DNA of 64,000 bases from Schistosoma haematobium (taxonomy: Eukaryota > Platyhelminthes > Trematoda > Strigeidida > Schistosomatidae): NCBI RefSeq assembly GCF_000699445.3, contig NC_067196.1:85302364-85366363 (forward strand). Direction: 5' to 3'. The notes beneath the pieces are model-generated. The model worked only from the letters and a program-made list of their open reading frames with translations. It was not told where the DNA came from and ran no database searches. Numbering within the stretch: the stretch's first letter is position 1; each line of letters opens with the position of its first letter. The position numbers and the translations under genes were made by a program. Shown here in pieces: positions 23,219 through 36,020 of the stretch.

Positions 23219-24257
23219 ATTTATTCCTTACTCAGCAGTTAAAATTAACTCTTCATTGTCTAACGCTGTCCCTGTTAGAAGTGGTGTAATACAAGGTAGT
23301 GTCTTAGGTCCTTTGCTCTTTTTAGTGTTTATCAAGGATATTTGTGAAAGTTTTTGTGTCGGTAAGCCCCTTCTATACGCAGATGATCTTAAAGTAGTAT
23401 ATTCATTTTCTCCACATGACCTGAAAAATATGCAAAATTGCATCAGCATGGAGCTTAACAGGGTAGCACAGTGGTGCTTAAAATGGCAACTGCAGCCTAA
23501 TACGGCTAAATGTGGATGCATATGCTTCGGCGATACAACACTCAACCTAGACATTACCATAAATGGAGAAGTGTTATCTAGGTTACATACAGTAGTAGAC
23601 TTAGGACTTAGATATTCCCAAGACTTGTCGTTTACAGAACATATATTAAAACAGACCTCCAAGTCTCAACGTCTAATAGGTTACATAACTCGGAAGCTTT
23701 ACAACAATGAGTCACGTATTCTAATGTACAAAGTTTGTGCTCGAACTCTTCTAGAATATTGCACGTTTATTCTTAGCAGTGCGCGTATAAACGATAAATT
23801 AAGGCTGGAATCAGCACAGAGACGATGGACACTTCGTATTCTAGGGACTGATTGTATCTTGACTTATAATTCTAGATGTAATAAACTTGGGCTAGACCCT
23901 TTATGGAGGAGGAGACTCAAACTGAATCTTATCTTTTTCTTCAAACTACTTAATAAACTATCCTTTACATCCAATCACGCGGTTCAATATGCAGAAACTT
24001 CTCATTATGGCATCCGTAATTCATTGGCTTTAGTGAAACAAACTCATTCTAAATCATCTCTTTATATGAATTACTTCACCTGTAAATTTTCTAGACTCTG
24101 GAATGACCTACCACAATCTATCCGCACGATAAAATCACTCCCATTATTTGTTTGCTGCATCGATGCATACTACTCCTCTGAAAATGCATTGAATGTTCTA
24201 GCACCTGGAAGTGTATCCCATTCCACAAGTAATATTATAGGGACTTTAAATATTTAG
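23219..24257 (+). pseudogene. CR1/Jockey-like non-LTR reverse transcriptase, 5'-truncated
   Basis: A 359-codon frame from 23178. Retroelement homology starts at about residue 15: GVIQGSVLGPLLF (36-48, RT motif B), catalytic YADDLK (67-72), WCLKWQLQPNTAKC, LLEYC, LRILG, FFFKLLNKL, FSRLWNDLP near the end. RT motif A and the endonuclease are missing, so the copy is dead. The first ~14 codons are the 3' tail of the SINE that ends at 23218, so the start codon is not the element's own. The last stop is at 24255-24257; sequence to about 24430 may be its untranslated tail. Confidence 0.8.
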
Positions 24258-25139
24258 CCATTTTTATTAGTGCATTCCCTAAGTAAAACCACCTACTCGT
24301 TGTCACTTTATGTTAACACCGTCCCTAGCAAGTTTAACTAATTTGAATAACACCAACAGTGTATCAATGTGTCACACTACACATGCATTTAGGTAGACCT
24401 GATTGATATATTTTGGTAATTACTGCTTTGTTGTTCCGTGCTCTCTGTTTTCGTTTTAATTTCTCTAGTTGTGGATAATTATCATTATTTCGATCTGGCA
24501 CACGAATTGACCTTAATTACACCGTTCACAAATCAACAGGCTGTCCATTTAAGAAATATTAAAAATTCCCGGCTGATGCATTGGATCGCTGTAATATATG
24601 TACTACTTAAACAACTACTGAACTAGTATACTTAAAACTTTCTTTTATCACATGTTTGTTCTGCACGTCTAACGTTACTATTTATATCAAATTGATCATG
24701 CCTGTAGACTGACGTGAATTCTGTAATTATTATTTTCAGAATATAAATTATTACAAGTAATACATCATTCAATGTTATGAATCTAACAGTACTGTAGAAT
24801 ATGAAATTCATCATTAAATAGACAATGGAGTTTATTTTAGGAATGGTAACATAATATTATCTGAAAACTAAGAAGTACTGTACAATATATTCTTTTTAGT
24901 GTACAAACTCTTCAACAGTACATATCCACTATCCTACTGAGGATCAAAAACGCATAATCTTAAGGCTTCATAATAAGCATTTAATCTCGAGATCGTTGAA
25001 TTTGTATTCAATTGTTTATATATTTAACTTCAATCAATTTCGAAAATTATAGTTCAGAATAGAAACATAATAGAAGTGATTAGAAATTTCTATTATTATA
25101 CTAAATGAAATGCATTATCAATAGAAACTATTAACCGTA

Positions 25140-25275
25140 TAGGGGTTGTGGAAATTGTTAAGTTTTTGATTGAGATCATGAACCGATTGATGTTAGACCA
25201 CCGCCCAGTGCTTCCAGGTTTTCAATGGTAGTCTAACACCAATCAGTTCATGATCTCAATCAGAAACTATTAAAG
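25140..25275. repeat. Fold-back SINE tails (family B), truncated left arm
   Basis: Left minus tail GATTGAGATCATGAACCG...TTAGACCACC (25168-25202), then directly the plus tail starting CAGTGCTTCCAGG, the base after the predicted cleavage site, to CAGTTCATGATCTCAATC. Confidence 0.75.
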
Positions 25276-25324
25276 TAATTTTATTTGATATCAGAAGTGG
25301 TTTTTGTGGATAGTATAGTCATTT

Positions 25325-25831
25325 TCGATATAACAATGAGAAGATGGAATTGATCTGAAAAATGTTATGTATTTGTGCTATACATTTCGAGCAATCTGGT
25401 CACACATATATTTGTCAGGGCATTTTATAGGAAAATTAATAAAGGTCAATTAAATAAGAGTTCAAGTAAAAAAAGTAACAAAAGGGAGAGAAACAATTTT
25501 ACATCGTATAGAAAGAACAAGAAATTGTCACGTTATCCTAGGCCATAGAATGACTTAAGGATTACCAAGGTAAATTCAAGGTTACAACAAATTGTTTTTG
25601 TACACATAGGTGGGGGGGCTGTTAAATTTCCGAATAGCCAAGGCTTCAATAAACTTGAGAATTCATCCTTGACAATTTCTATACAACGTCTTAAAAGATG
25701 CAATAATGTCAATTTTGTGCCCCGTTTCAATTATATGTTTTGCTATCGACGAACGTGGTTTTCTACCTCCCATGTTGATCAGATCATTTGACACTAATTG
25801 GTTTTCAAGCCATCTAGGTACATATTCAATG
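25325..25831 (-). pseudogene. Penelope-like element, 3' part, fused to a hammerhead SINE half
   Basis: Minus-strand words match the 43.7-kb element: the GHKID-type GIY-YIG end, a ...FIEALAI-like segment and the same 3' untranslated region. Frame is broken. At about 25831 the homology stops in the middle of the GIY-YIG region and a plus-strand hammerhead half begins. Confidence 0.6.
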
Positions 25832-25895
25832 ACACAGGACGAAACGGTTGTCCAGTGCTTCCAGGTTTTCCATGATGGTCTGGATCTTCGTCTTC
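25831..25895 (+). repeat. Hammerhead SINE 3' half joined to Penelope fragment
   Basis: ACAGGACGAAACGGTTGTC then CAGTGCTTCCAGG and a tail that stops at GGTCTGGATC. The 5' half of the ribozyme is missing. Confidence 0.6.
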
Positions 25896-25984
25896 TTATT
25901 ACATTATAGAAATTTATCGAAGGGACTAATTGCTTTAAATTTCATTCATCTGTTGCTGTTTTTTTCATCTTCAAGGAATGTAAT

Positions 25985-26125
25985 TCAAGAACAAGTCGAC
26001 GGGCTCCGCCTGAGGCTACTGCCTGTCCCAAGGCCGGATAAAGAGGAGTGTTGGGCATGGGGTTAACGACCCCATCCCGTAGAACACTAACCCGCCAAAA
26101 GAACGCTAACCAGAATAAACTGTTC
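25985..26125 (+). repeat. Dispersed repeat Z, copy 3
   Basis: GGCTCCGCCTGAGGCTACTG, AAGGCCGGATAAAGAGGAG, GGGGTTAACGACCCCATCC, GAACGCTAACCAG; the best-preserved copy in the window. Confidence 0.6.
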
Positions 26126-26384
26126 AAAAACGCTAAATATTATTTAAAAAGGTCAAGGAAAACAATACCTTAAAAATTATCTTTAATTATAAATCATTCC
26201 TGCCATTTCCAAAAATTTCATATTAGACTTCAACAATATTTAATTTTCAGCTAATTTTATATTGTTACCATATTCATGTGAATGAATGTAGTTTATCTGT
26301 TCATCTAATTTTGTAATGTTAAACAACACAGTATTTTATCAATATAGAAAGTTAGATTATCTATTTTATTCACTGCTTTATTAT

Positions 26385-26528
26385 TCGGGAATTGAAAGCA
26401 GACATGAAAAGGTTGAATAGCGATTGGAACGAACTGGAAAGAATTGTCCAGGACAGAGTTTAATGGAAAATGCTGGTGGGCGGCCTATGTTCTTTCATAA
26501 GGGGTAACAGGCGAAAGTAGGTAAGTTT
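26385..26528 (+). pseudogene. RTE-like family 1, short 3' terminal fragment
   Basis: Matches the last ~140 bp of the family, including GGGCGGCCTATG...GGGGTAACAGG and a GTAG/GTAA tail. Confidence 0.6.
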
Positions 26529-26769
26529 ACCATTCTTACTAAGACAGGTTTATTTATAATTCTCTTAGTATTAAAATGTAACATTACTGTTAGTAGTAGA
26601 AGTATGAGTTGATTAATTTGTACTCTTGTTTTTATACACTTGGCTATCACATAATAATTTCAGTGTTATATAAATAGTATTGTTTTTATTACAATATAAC
26701 CCGAGCAGAATTTTATTTAAAAAAAAGTATTTTATACACATACATCTTGTTCTAATCAATGTATTATTT

Positions 26770-27595
26770 AAACTTAGCTGCCTTCTTGAATATCTGAATT
26801 ACCTATTTCTGCCATCTAGATATTTCGACAAGTTATCTAATTTTGTTTGTTTTGATACATCATTATATATTAGGGGCGTCCAAACCAAAACGTGACATCA
26901 GTCCTTAAAGTCACTAACTTCTAGTCTTAGTCATGTTGGGAGATGCAGACTACTTGTTTGGGGTTCGCGTGACTGTCGTAACCAATCGTTGGAGACTCTT
27001 GGTGACATGGCTCAGAATCGATCACAATGGCGTCGGTGTATACACTCCCTGTCTTCCCTTAAACTAAGAGATTACAGTCGCTTCATATCTTTCTTTCTAC
27101 GAACTAATTCTTTCTTCCTGTACTATGTTGTTATATGCAATCGTTTTTTTTTTACATATTACCACCTCTGAATTAACTACTTTTCTGAATCCGGTGTTCA
27201 TCTTGTTGTGTTAATGAGGTGTGGCAACTTGGACCAATGCATATATGTGCCTGGTCTTATGTTGTAGCTGACTGACTGAATATATCATTATGGATATTAA
27301 TCGCATAACCTATTTTGGTACGTTTCTGAAAAGTGTAAAACCTTTCGTTGTACAAGTTACAATAGGCTCAATCATAGATATCGTTGTGGCTGGCAATATG
27401 AGAAGAAAAGAATGTACATTATTTAGATTTAGATTTACTGGATTGCTAACTTCTAAATGGCTATCGTTCAATATTTATCGTCGAGATCGACCAGAAAGTA
27501 ACAAACGAAGACTTGTTGAAATAATTTTTACTGAGAATTGTAGGTTGTACCGAAAATATGATATATTGAATAAAGCTAATAATAATAATAATATT
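26770..27595 (+). repeat. Unclassified repeat X, copy 2, split by an RTE family 2 insertion
   Basis: Left part 26770-26866 and right part 27284-27595. The right part has a 115-codon open frame (27290-27637) with FLKSVKPFVVQVT, VVAGNMRRKECTLFRFRF, NIYRRDRPESNKRRLVEII, LYRKYD, then Asn codons from the AATAATAAT tail. No known family recognised. Confidence 0.6.
26867..27283 (+). pseudogene. RTE-like family 2, 3' fragment inserted in another repeat
   Basis: Starts at GGGGCGTCCAAACCAAAACGTGAC and ends CTGACTGACTGAATAT. The 8-bp word ATCATTAT flanks it at 26859-26866 and 27284-27291 as a target-site duplication. The interrupted host repeat is intact in an empty copy near 10.05 kb. Confidence 0.85.
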
Positions 27596-27879
27596 GTTAC
27601 ATATATCCTTTATGAATCGCCTACTAATCAAGAGTAAATATAATGTGGTTTATGAACTATATTTGGAAAACAGTTCATTCCAATAAAATGTGCTAGTTTT
27701 AGATTATATTCAAAGTCTACATAGGATATATAACATGATATTTAGTTGGAGAATTAAATAGTTTGAAGTGAGTCGATCTTTAGTTCATGAAATGTTTCTT
27801 ATCCCAAACTACTGGTTTCCAAATATCAATCAAACCACTGATATATTCGGATGGATAGGCAGGATTCTTCTATTGAAAT

Positions 27880-29085
27880 TTATTCTGAAGTATAACACAT
27901 ATCCAGGATTCCGTAAGGATAGATCGTGTACAGACCAAATCGCAACTCTACGGATCATTGTGGAACAATCAATTGAATGGAATTCATCACTCTACATCAA
28001 CTTCATTGACTACGAAAAGGCATTTGATAGCGTGGACAGAACAACACTATGGAAACTTCTTCGACACTACGGCGTGCCTCAGAAGATAGTCAATATCAAA
28101 CAGAACTCATATGATGGATTACACTGCAAAATTGTGCATGGAGGACAGTTGACAAAGTCGTTCGAAGTGAAGACCGGTGTTGGGCAAGGTTGCTTACTCT
28201 CACCCTTTCTCTTTCTCCTGGTGATCGACTGGATCATGAAGACGTCAACGTCTGAAGGGAAGCGCGGGATACAATGGACATCTAAGATGCAGTTGGATGA
28301 TCTAGACTTCGCAGACGATCTGGCCCTTCTATCCCAAACGCAACAACAGATGCAGGAAAAGACGAACAGTGTGGCAGCAGCCTCAGCAGCAGTAGGTCTC
28401 GATATACACAAAGGGAAAAGCAGGATTCTCCGATACAACACAGAATGCACCAATCCAATCACAATTGACGGAGAAGATTTGCAAGATGTAAAAACCTTTA
28501 CGTATTTGGGCAGCATCATTGATGAACAGGGTGGATCTGATGCAGATGTGAAGGCGCGGATCGGCAAAGCAAGAGCAGCATATTTACAACTGAGGAACAT
28601 CTGGAACTCAAAACAACTGTCAACCAACACCAAGGTCAGGATTTTCAATACAAATGTCAAGACAGTTCTACTGTATGGGGCAGAAACCTGGAGAACTACG
28701 AAAGCCATCATCCAGAAAATACAGGTGTTTATTAACAATTGTCTACGCAAAATACTTCAGATCCATTGGCCGGACACTATTAGCAACAACGTACTGTGGG
28801 AGAGAACAAACCAGATCCCAGTGGAGGAAGAAATCAGGAAGAAGCGCTGAAAGTGAACAGGACACACATTGAGGAAAGCACCCAACTGCGTTACAAGACA
28901 AGCCCTCACATGGAATCCTCAAGGCCAAAGGAAAAGAGGAAGACCAAAGAACACATTACGCTGAGAAATGGAGATAGACATGAGAAAAATGAACAAGAAT
29001 TGGATGGAACTAGAAAAGAAGGCCCACGACAGAGTGTGTTGGAGAATGCTGGTCGGCGGCCTATGCTCCATTGGGAGTAACAGTC
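27880..29085 (+). pseudogene. RTE-like non-LTR retrotransposon (family 1), 5'-truncated, three nonsense changes
   Basis: An open frame to 28850 holds [12 protein letters not shown] motif [14 protein letters not shown], motif [12 protein letters not shown], catalytic FADDLALL and the downstream [18 protein letters not shown]. Two nearby TGA codons (28848-28850 and 28854-28856) sit where family copies suggest Trp (RWKWTGHTLRK), and a third TGA follows after PKNTLR. The frame otherwise continues to KAHDRVCWRMLVGGLCS. No endonuclease domain remains. The 3' end runs straight into a GTAA array. The RT would copy RNA at a nicked target. The copy looks young because few changes separate it from an open frame. 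Confidence 0.85.
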
Positions 29086-29806
<721 letters not shown>

Positions 29807-29829
29807 TAACACATATCATTACAAAATAC

Positions 29830-29962
29830 TCTTTGCAGGTATTTTTCATGAGATGGTGTAGAAGATTTGTAGCCCAGATGGATGATTTTGATGGAGTTTT
29901 GTAAACGTTTTTATCCTCAAGTAGTTCCTCGGCTTTCTTGATGTATTCTTCTTTGTCCATAG
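29830..29962 (-). pseudogene. Short Penelope-like 3' tail fragment
   Basis: Shares the GATGGTG...TTTGTAGC...GATGATTTTGATGGAG pattern with 1720-1770. It directly abuts the (GTAA)n array on its left, so the array expanded up against it or the RTE copy inserted into it. Confidence 0.5.
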
Positions 29963-30194
29963 TCACTGTAGTGCGTTCTTAATGGATGTCAGTTACAAAA
30001 ACGTTAAAAAAAACCCAGTCGTTTTGATATTTCTACATAAAGTACGAAGAAATTAATCTCGTTTTCAAAGTAATTTGAGAAAAATGGGAACTTGTAAAGA
30101 ACCCATGTTTAAAACGAATGCCTTCAATGCAGATAAAAAAACTCCATTGGTATTTTACAAGTATCTGTAACATACCAGTTTGGAGAATAATTTC

Positions 30195-30568
30195 ATTGTT
30201 TTATGTTGTAACGGGTGGATTTGCACGGTTATGATAAGCAGCGTTTTATCGATCGAATCGGTGACACGGAAAACACGTAAGGACGACCTAGAGTCCCGAT
30301 TGGTCCCGCTTCCCTGTCTATCCCAGCCAGTTGAGTCTAGAACGCAATTTACAGCCTCTGAGTTATGAATCATTATATTTCAGACATACTGTGTTTATAT
30401 ACCAAAAAAACAAACCACATCGTACCATAAAATAGAAAACAACATTTACACAATATTTAACGAGTGAAATAAACATCGACCAATAGGAAATGTCCATTTA
30501 ACGTCCAAGGACACCATTCGACTTAACACGACAATTATCGGTACATTCCTCTGCATACCTAACATTTT
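30195..30568 (+). repeat. LTR-like dispersed repeat L1, copy 3
   Basis: Starts about TGTAACGGGTGG and ends about CCTAACA, i.e. TG...CA. Internal TTTATATACC TATA-like site and AGTTGAGTCTAGAACGC. No partner copy or internal region next to it, so a solo LTR is possible. Confidence 0.45.
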
Positions 30569-31690
30569 AGTCATTTACAAAATAAATGACGCAATGGTAT
30601 TTATGTTGGGTTCAAAGATAATGACTGAAAAGTTCACCTTGATTATTTTTGTAATTTACGTTCATCAGTATACGATTAATGTACAGATTATCTAATTAAA
30701 TGAAAAAGCCTGTAATAATTGAGTATAGTTAAACGTGAAATATATCTAAGACAACAATTGACGAATCTCAAATTTATGTTTCTGTGATGTGAACAATTTA
30801 TATCCCAATAAAACTTGTTATACATATGAATCATCAATTTGTAGTGACCTACTTTTATCAAGAGAACGCGATTGATTTAATGGAAACAATTATTATTATA
30901 ACCAATTGTACCAGTGATTGTTTCACTGTACTTGTCTGTTTAATTGTACTAAGGACATTCTTCCTTCCGTTGATTGTGACCTTGCACGCGCTTACGTTTC
31001 CTCTGTGATTCTGCTTGTACTCCTTTGGCCTGATACTGCGAGATCTCCAACAAATATATCTCCCCACAACCTCGAGTCGCCTTCTAATATCTGGTACGCA
31101 ACCTTCTTGTAGTGATGATCATAGTCAACCATAACTCGACGTCACACTACAAATTCATGACGTTTGTCTGTTATAAAATTGACTGGTGCTATGAGTGTAT
31201 TATTTGTGAACTTCGGTCATCGTTTAATTTGCCAATACTCTCTTGGAGAACACATTGTGTATTTCTAACACTCTATGGTGAGTTATGAGTATTGAAACTT
31301 TAAAAGGTGCATTAATTTCTCTGTAGTCTTAAATTGACTATTTAATCTTTATTTTTATCACTATCTCAAAACATGTTAATTATTCTTATTTCGAATTTAT
31401 TTTGAATAATTACATTGAAGACATGTTCGTATAGTATAGCAAGGGTGTAAATAAATTTAATAGACTGAATATTGTAAATATACACCTTATGTGATGAAAG
31501 ACCATTGTGACAACAGTTCAAACGGCTAGAAACAAGTAAACATTGATCAGAATAAAATGAGTAGAGTTCAGTTGATAAAATAAGATTAATAATTTGGTAG
31601 ATAGTTGGAATAAAACTCGATGATGTGATAAGTGCAAGAAAGAGTTCAAAGAAAAAGAAAAAAACATATTAAGATACAGCGAAGGAATAT
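30569..31690. other. Unassigned AT-rich stretch
   Basis: Short frames on both strands around 30830-31110 overlap without splice or family support. Confidence 0.45.
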
Positions 31691-31693
31691 TAG

Positions 31694-31960
31694 TTACCAA
31701 GGTAAGGAAAGATTAATAACCATCTCCTTTTGAACATATAAATCAGGTTTTTGGCGTTTGTTAGCAACTGCCTCAGCAAACTTCAGAAGACTGGAGTTTG
31801 GCTGCTTACTAATCACCTTGAATGATTGTAAGGTATCGACATGATGTCCTGTATGAAGGAGATGTTTAGTGATTGTACTATCTAGAGTCTTTCTTTCTCT
31901 TGTTCTTGCTCTTTTCAGAATATATATATATAATATCTTATCTAGCATACATTTTATCTA
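31694..31960 (-). pseudogene. Penelope-like element, C-terminal fragment
   Basis: An 84-codon frame contains TITKHLLHTGHHVDTLQSFK, LLKFAEAVANKRQKPDL and VQKEMVINLSLPW, the GIY-YIG C-terminus of a Penelope-like element. The N-terminal side decays into (TA)-rich sequence. Confidence 0.7.
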
Positions 31961-32234
31961 AGGAAAGAAATTATAAATGTTAGACTAATCAAAGACTTTT
32001 AGAGATGAGTGTTTCCTAATATAAGCAATAAACAAAGCGATGAATATGATTCGGAATGGAATTTCATATATTATCATGTAACTATATATCTATTAACTTA
32101 GTGTTTGGTCAAGCATTTTCCAATACAGTTTTATTATCTTTTTTCTAGTAAATGGTAAATAACCATGAAAAACATTTATTGTTACAATCAATGTATAATA
32201 TTTTTAATTATTGAATCGAATGTTGTAATGTTCA

Positions 32235-32530
32235 ATGAGGCAATAATTTATGAACGACCTTTGAGTGATGCCAAAGTAACCTTAGGAATGTCCACCAACT
32301 TACTAGAGCTAAATAAGGATTATAAACCTGTACGAACAATAAAGATTATAATTGGCAGTTGATAGTTAGGATTAGGAACTAGATTTAGGGTTTACACCAT
32401 GAACTGGCATAAGCTAAAAATGCCAAAACTCTATCAAACCAAATGGATGAATAAATTTCGCTTCGAAATTCAAGACCTGTTATCATAAATTTGATTAATT
32501 CATCTATAAATTATAGTCTCGCCGAATTTT
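32235..32530 (-). repeat. Dispersed repeat Y, copy 4
   Basis: Complement of the 50.3-kb copy: AAACCTGTACGAAC, AACCAAATGGATGAATAAATTTCG, AATTATAGTCTCGCC at the far end. Confidence 0.6.
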
Positions 32531-32909
32531 CCCATAACATACTTACAACCTAGTCAACTGGAAATAAAGATATTAATATAATATTAGTAATTGAACACTA
32601 AAAAAACGATACTTGATAAGTAATATAACTAGTGATAAACGGGAAATTTTAGGCTAAATGTTGAAATTGATTTTATTTCGACTAATCCTGATAAAATTAT
32701 TATGATTAAAAAGGGCAGAAAAGAGTAATTTGCATTTTTTTCCCGAGTACAGAGGATTTATAGATTTGCTAAGCCTTTGTCTTGGAAAAAATTAGTTCAC
32801 TAAAGGGAAACAATGTCAGTCAAGAATAATTAGAAAGGTAGAAAAATCATGTTATTAATAGTATCAACACAGAAAAGAATTAAAGCTTCAACCTATTGCA
32901 TAAACTCGT

Positions 32910-33085
32910 GACCATCAAGACTCAGTAGGTAAGTGGATAATATGATGGTGTGTTGAGGCATACGGTAATGGGTTCGATTTTCAGACTGAACATAAACTCT
33001 CGAATATAGGTACATCCAGTTGACGAGAACCAAATAGGATGAAACTTGCGTCCCGAATTCCACTGCTAGCCGTCATTCATCTCAG
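32910..33085 (+). repeat. SM-alpha-type SINE, degenerate copy
   Basis: GACTCAGTAGGTAAGTGGATAA (A-box region), GGGTTCGATTTTC (B box), then the hammerhead region ATCCAGTTGACGAG...GGATGAAACTTGCGTC and GATTCCACTGCTA-like tail. In the ribozyme the first core base C is T, so activity is doubtful. Confidence 0.75.
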
Positions 33086-35579
33086 CTTATACTACTTGTA
33101 AGTAGTTCAAATTCTCTATTGAAAATTAAAAAAATATTATGAGTAGTACTCTTTTAAATTAGATCTTATTATTATCATGTGCTAACTCATAAATGTGCAT
33201 CTACGATCTGAAAGAAAGTTTATTCATGTTCTACTTTCCACCTTGATTCTCATAAGTTGATCAATCTGACTGTTTCGTTCAAAATTAGATTTTTAATTAG
33301 ATGAATTTTACTTCATGAAATCTAGCAACATTCAGTTATGTACAATGTACAATGAACTATGATATATATGTTCAACCATTCAAATTGTTATAGCATATCA
33401 GACTAAAAGCCAGATTGCTGGACGTAGTGATAATATTAGTACAGGTAAAAATGATCAAGCGCCTCAGAAAAATAATGGAATTTCAGAAGACTATGGAACG
33501 AAAAATCTAAGGTAAGATTAAGTACAAAAGATACAGTCGAGCTCTTTTAACCATGTTAATCGTAAAGCTTTACCTTTCAGCCTTCGGAGAGTATCCTAGG
33601 CACTGTTCACAAAAACAATACTTGTTCTCTATCAATATTAGTTGTAGTAACAGCTGTGTCTGTTGAAAAAGTAGATTATCTTTCCTTGTTCAAAGTTAGA
33701 TTCCCCCAATTCATTTTGATAATGATGAGATTGTTCTGACTAAACACTTGATGTATTAAATTGTTAAGTTCGCTACTTGATTAACGCAGAATACGGTTTA
33801 CGACTACGAGACTCAAGAGTTGAACTTCACCGTCGCAAATCAGAAGACAGAAGAAAAGCTGGAGAAGTGTTTATTTAGTAAGAATCAAAATGTACAGAAA
33901 ATGACGGGTATTCATAGGTATTCGCGTTTGTTAAGTCAACATTGTAATTCGGCCAATCCGGGAAGAGAAATATTATGCTACTGAACAATAGTAGCATGCC
34001 GCGTTAATATTATAGAAAACTCAATCATGTCCTGATTGGATGGAAACTCTCCGGCTCCTTTAGGGCCTCTGGAGGCTCCATTGTAGTTCTCGGAAGCCGA
34101 CTCAACATAAATTAGTAGAGCGAATGAACTCAATATGTTCTCACAGAATCTCTATTTAAATCTTACTTAAAACTACTAGTCAACTGACGAAACCTGTTGT
34201 TCAGTCGAAAATTTTATGTATCTACAAATTGTTCAAATATTAGCTTAGTAAAAATGAAATTGACGAAAGCGAAAGATCGTTAAGGTTTATCAGATAGGCA
34301 GCAGACATAGTATTTCGTTCTTCTGAATGACAACACTGTCCATTATCAATAGGCGTTGTGTTTTACATATGGCTGGTGTTTCCTAATCTAAGCAGCAGTT
34401 GTAGTAAAAATAGTGTCTGTCCTAACAGCATAATAGAACCATCATCTGTAAATCACATCTTTACTTATTGTCATCAGTCATGCCTGTTTGCAATTCTATC
34501 GTAGGTTATGCATAGAAACTCTACATTACTTTTGTTGTAGTAATTATTGTATATCTAATGTCTCGGTACTTAATGTGAGTCTAAAAAGAATCACATTATA
34601 TACATCTGAGAAACTGAGAAAGAAATCATTGATTAGACATTTGTGGCTGATCATCAAGGGAATATTGATAAGTGAATCTGATAATAAGGTTATAAGTTGA
34701 TAATATGGCAATTATGATAATTATAACATTTTTTGTCATAGAAAAAGACATATTTCGCAGATCATATAGTTTGCCTTCTGATATTCATCCGTTGGTGACA
34801 AAACATTAAAGACCTGTTTTTTTCTGTGAACTCGTTACTTGATCACACATAACCGTCATCATTTATAAGTAATCAACAAGGTACATTTCCTATGTAGAAA
34901 AGATAAACATCTGATTCAGTATGTAGTCAATGATGAATGTGAGCCAAAATATATTCACTCACTGTTAATTCCATCGAATAGTCCAACTACCGAAATAAAA
35001 ACAGCTATTTATATAACGAACTGTTCTAAAATTAAAGAATATGCATAAACGAGTTATAATGCATCTGGGGATCTGGAAAGAGGAAGATTTACTTCATTAT
35101 TAACACCATAAAGAGTGGTTACAACATACAATAGAGTACATAGAACAGCCGGTAGCAGTGTCTATTCCTAATGACATTTTATCAATAAGCGAAATAGGAA
35201 CAATGAATACACAAGTATAGAAGATAGTAGATTTAAATGTAGATCCAGCGAACGCACAAGACCGAAAACAACTGTGATGAGGTTTGAGATAAATTAATTA
35301 CGGTACTAAATACAGCAAATGTAATTAGTTTATTTAAATAATTTAAGATATTGCATAATCAACAAACGCGCTGTTTACTGAATATTAACAAGTAGTATAA
35401 AACAATATATAAAAATGAGTCAGATAACAATAGGATTCAAGAAAATGAAAATGAACTTAACATCCGTTCTAACTTCAACACTTAAAACTAACCCTCATGA
35501 ATAATTAACACAGTAACACAATAATAATACCTGATATTAGTTCATAATGTGAACCCATCAACCAATGTACTCTAAGATA
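33086..35579. other. Unassigned stretch, partly less AT-rich
   Basis: 33930-34110 contains GC-richer words (CTCCGGCTCCTTTAGGGCC) of unknown origin. No supported exon. Confidence 0.4.
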
Positions 35580-36020
35580 ACGTCAAGACAGTTCTACTGT
35601 ACGGAGCTGAAACTTGAAGAACTACTACAGCCATCATCAAAAAAGTAAATGTATTTATAAAGAATTGTCTGTGTACGATACTGAATGTCCGTTGGTCGAA
35701 TACCATCAGCAAAACCTACTGTGGGAAATAACAAACCAGCTTCCAGCTGAAGAAGAAATTAGGAAAAGACGATGGCAATTGACAGGACATACATTACGGA
35801 AATCTCCAAACTGCATCACGAGACAAGTCCTAAATTCCAATCGTGAAGGGAAACGGAAAACAGGAATGCCAAAGAACACATTACATCGGTAAATAGAATC
35901 AGATATGAAAAAGATGAATAACAAGTAGAACGAGCTGGAAAGGATTGCTTAGGACAAGTTTATATGGAGAGTGCTGATGAGTGGACTATGCTCCTCCACG
36001 AGGAGTAACAGGAGTAAGTA
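35580..36020 (+). pseudogene. RTE-like family 1, 3' fragment
   Basis: Starts within [12 protein letters not shown] and runs through a broken ...[20 protein letters not shown] and PKNTLHR to GGAGTAACAGGAGTAAGTAA. Frameshifts and stops present. It ends about 390 bp before the receptor stop codon, on the opposite strand. Confidence 0.7.

Noticed and set aside
28079..28750. 223-codon minus frame opposite the RTE ORF
   Set aside because: Shadow of the RT frame on the other strand; no independent motif.
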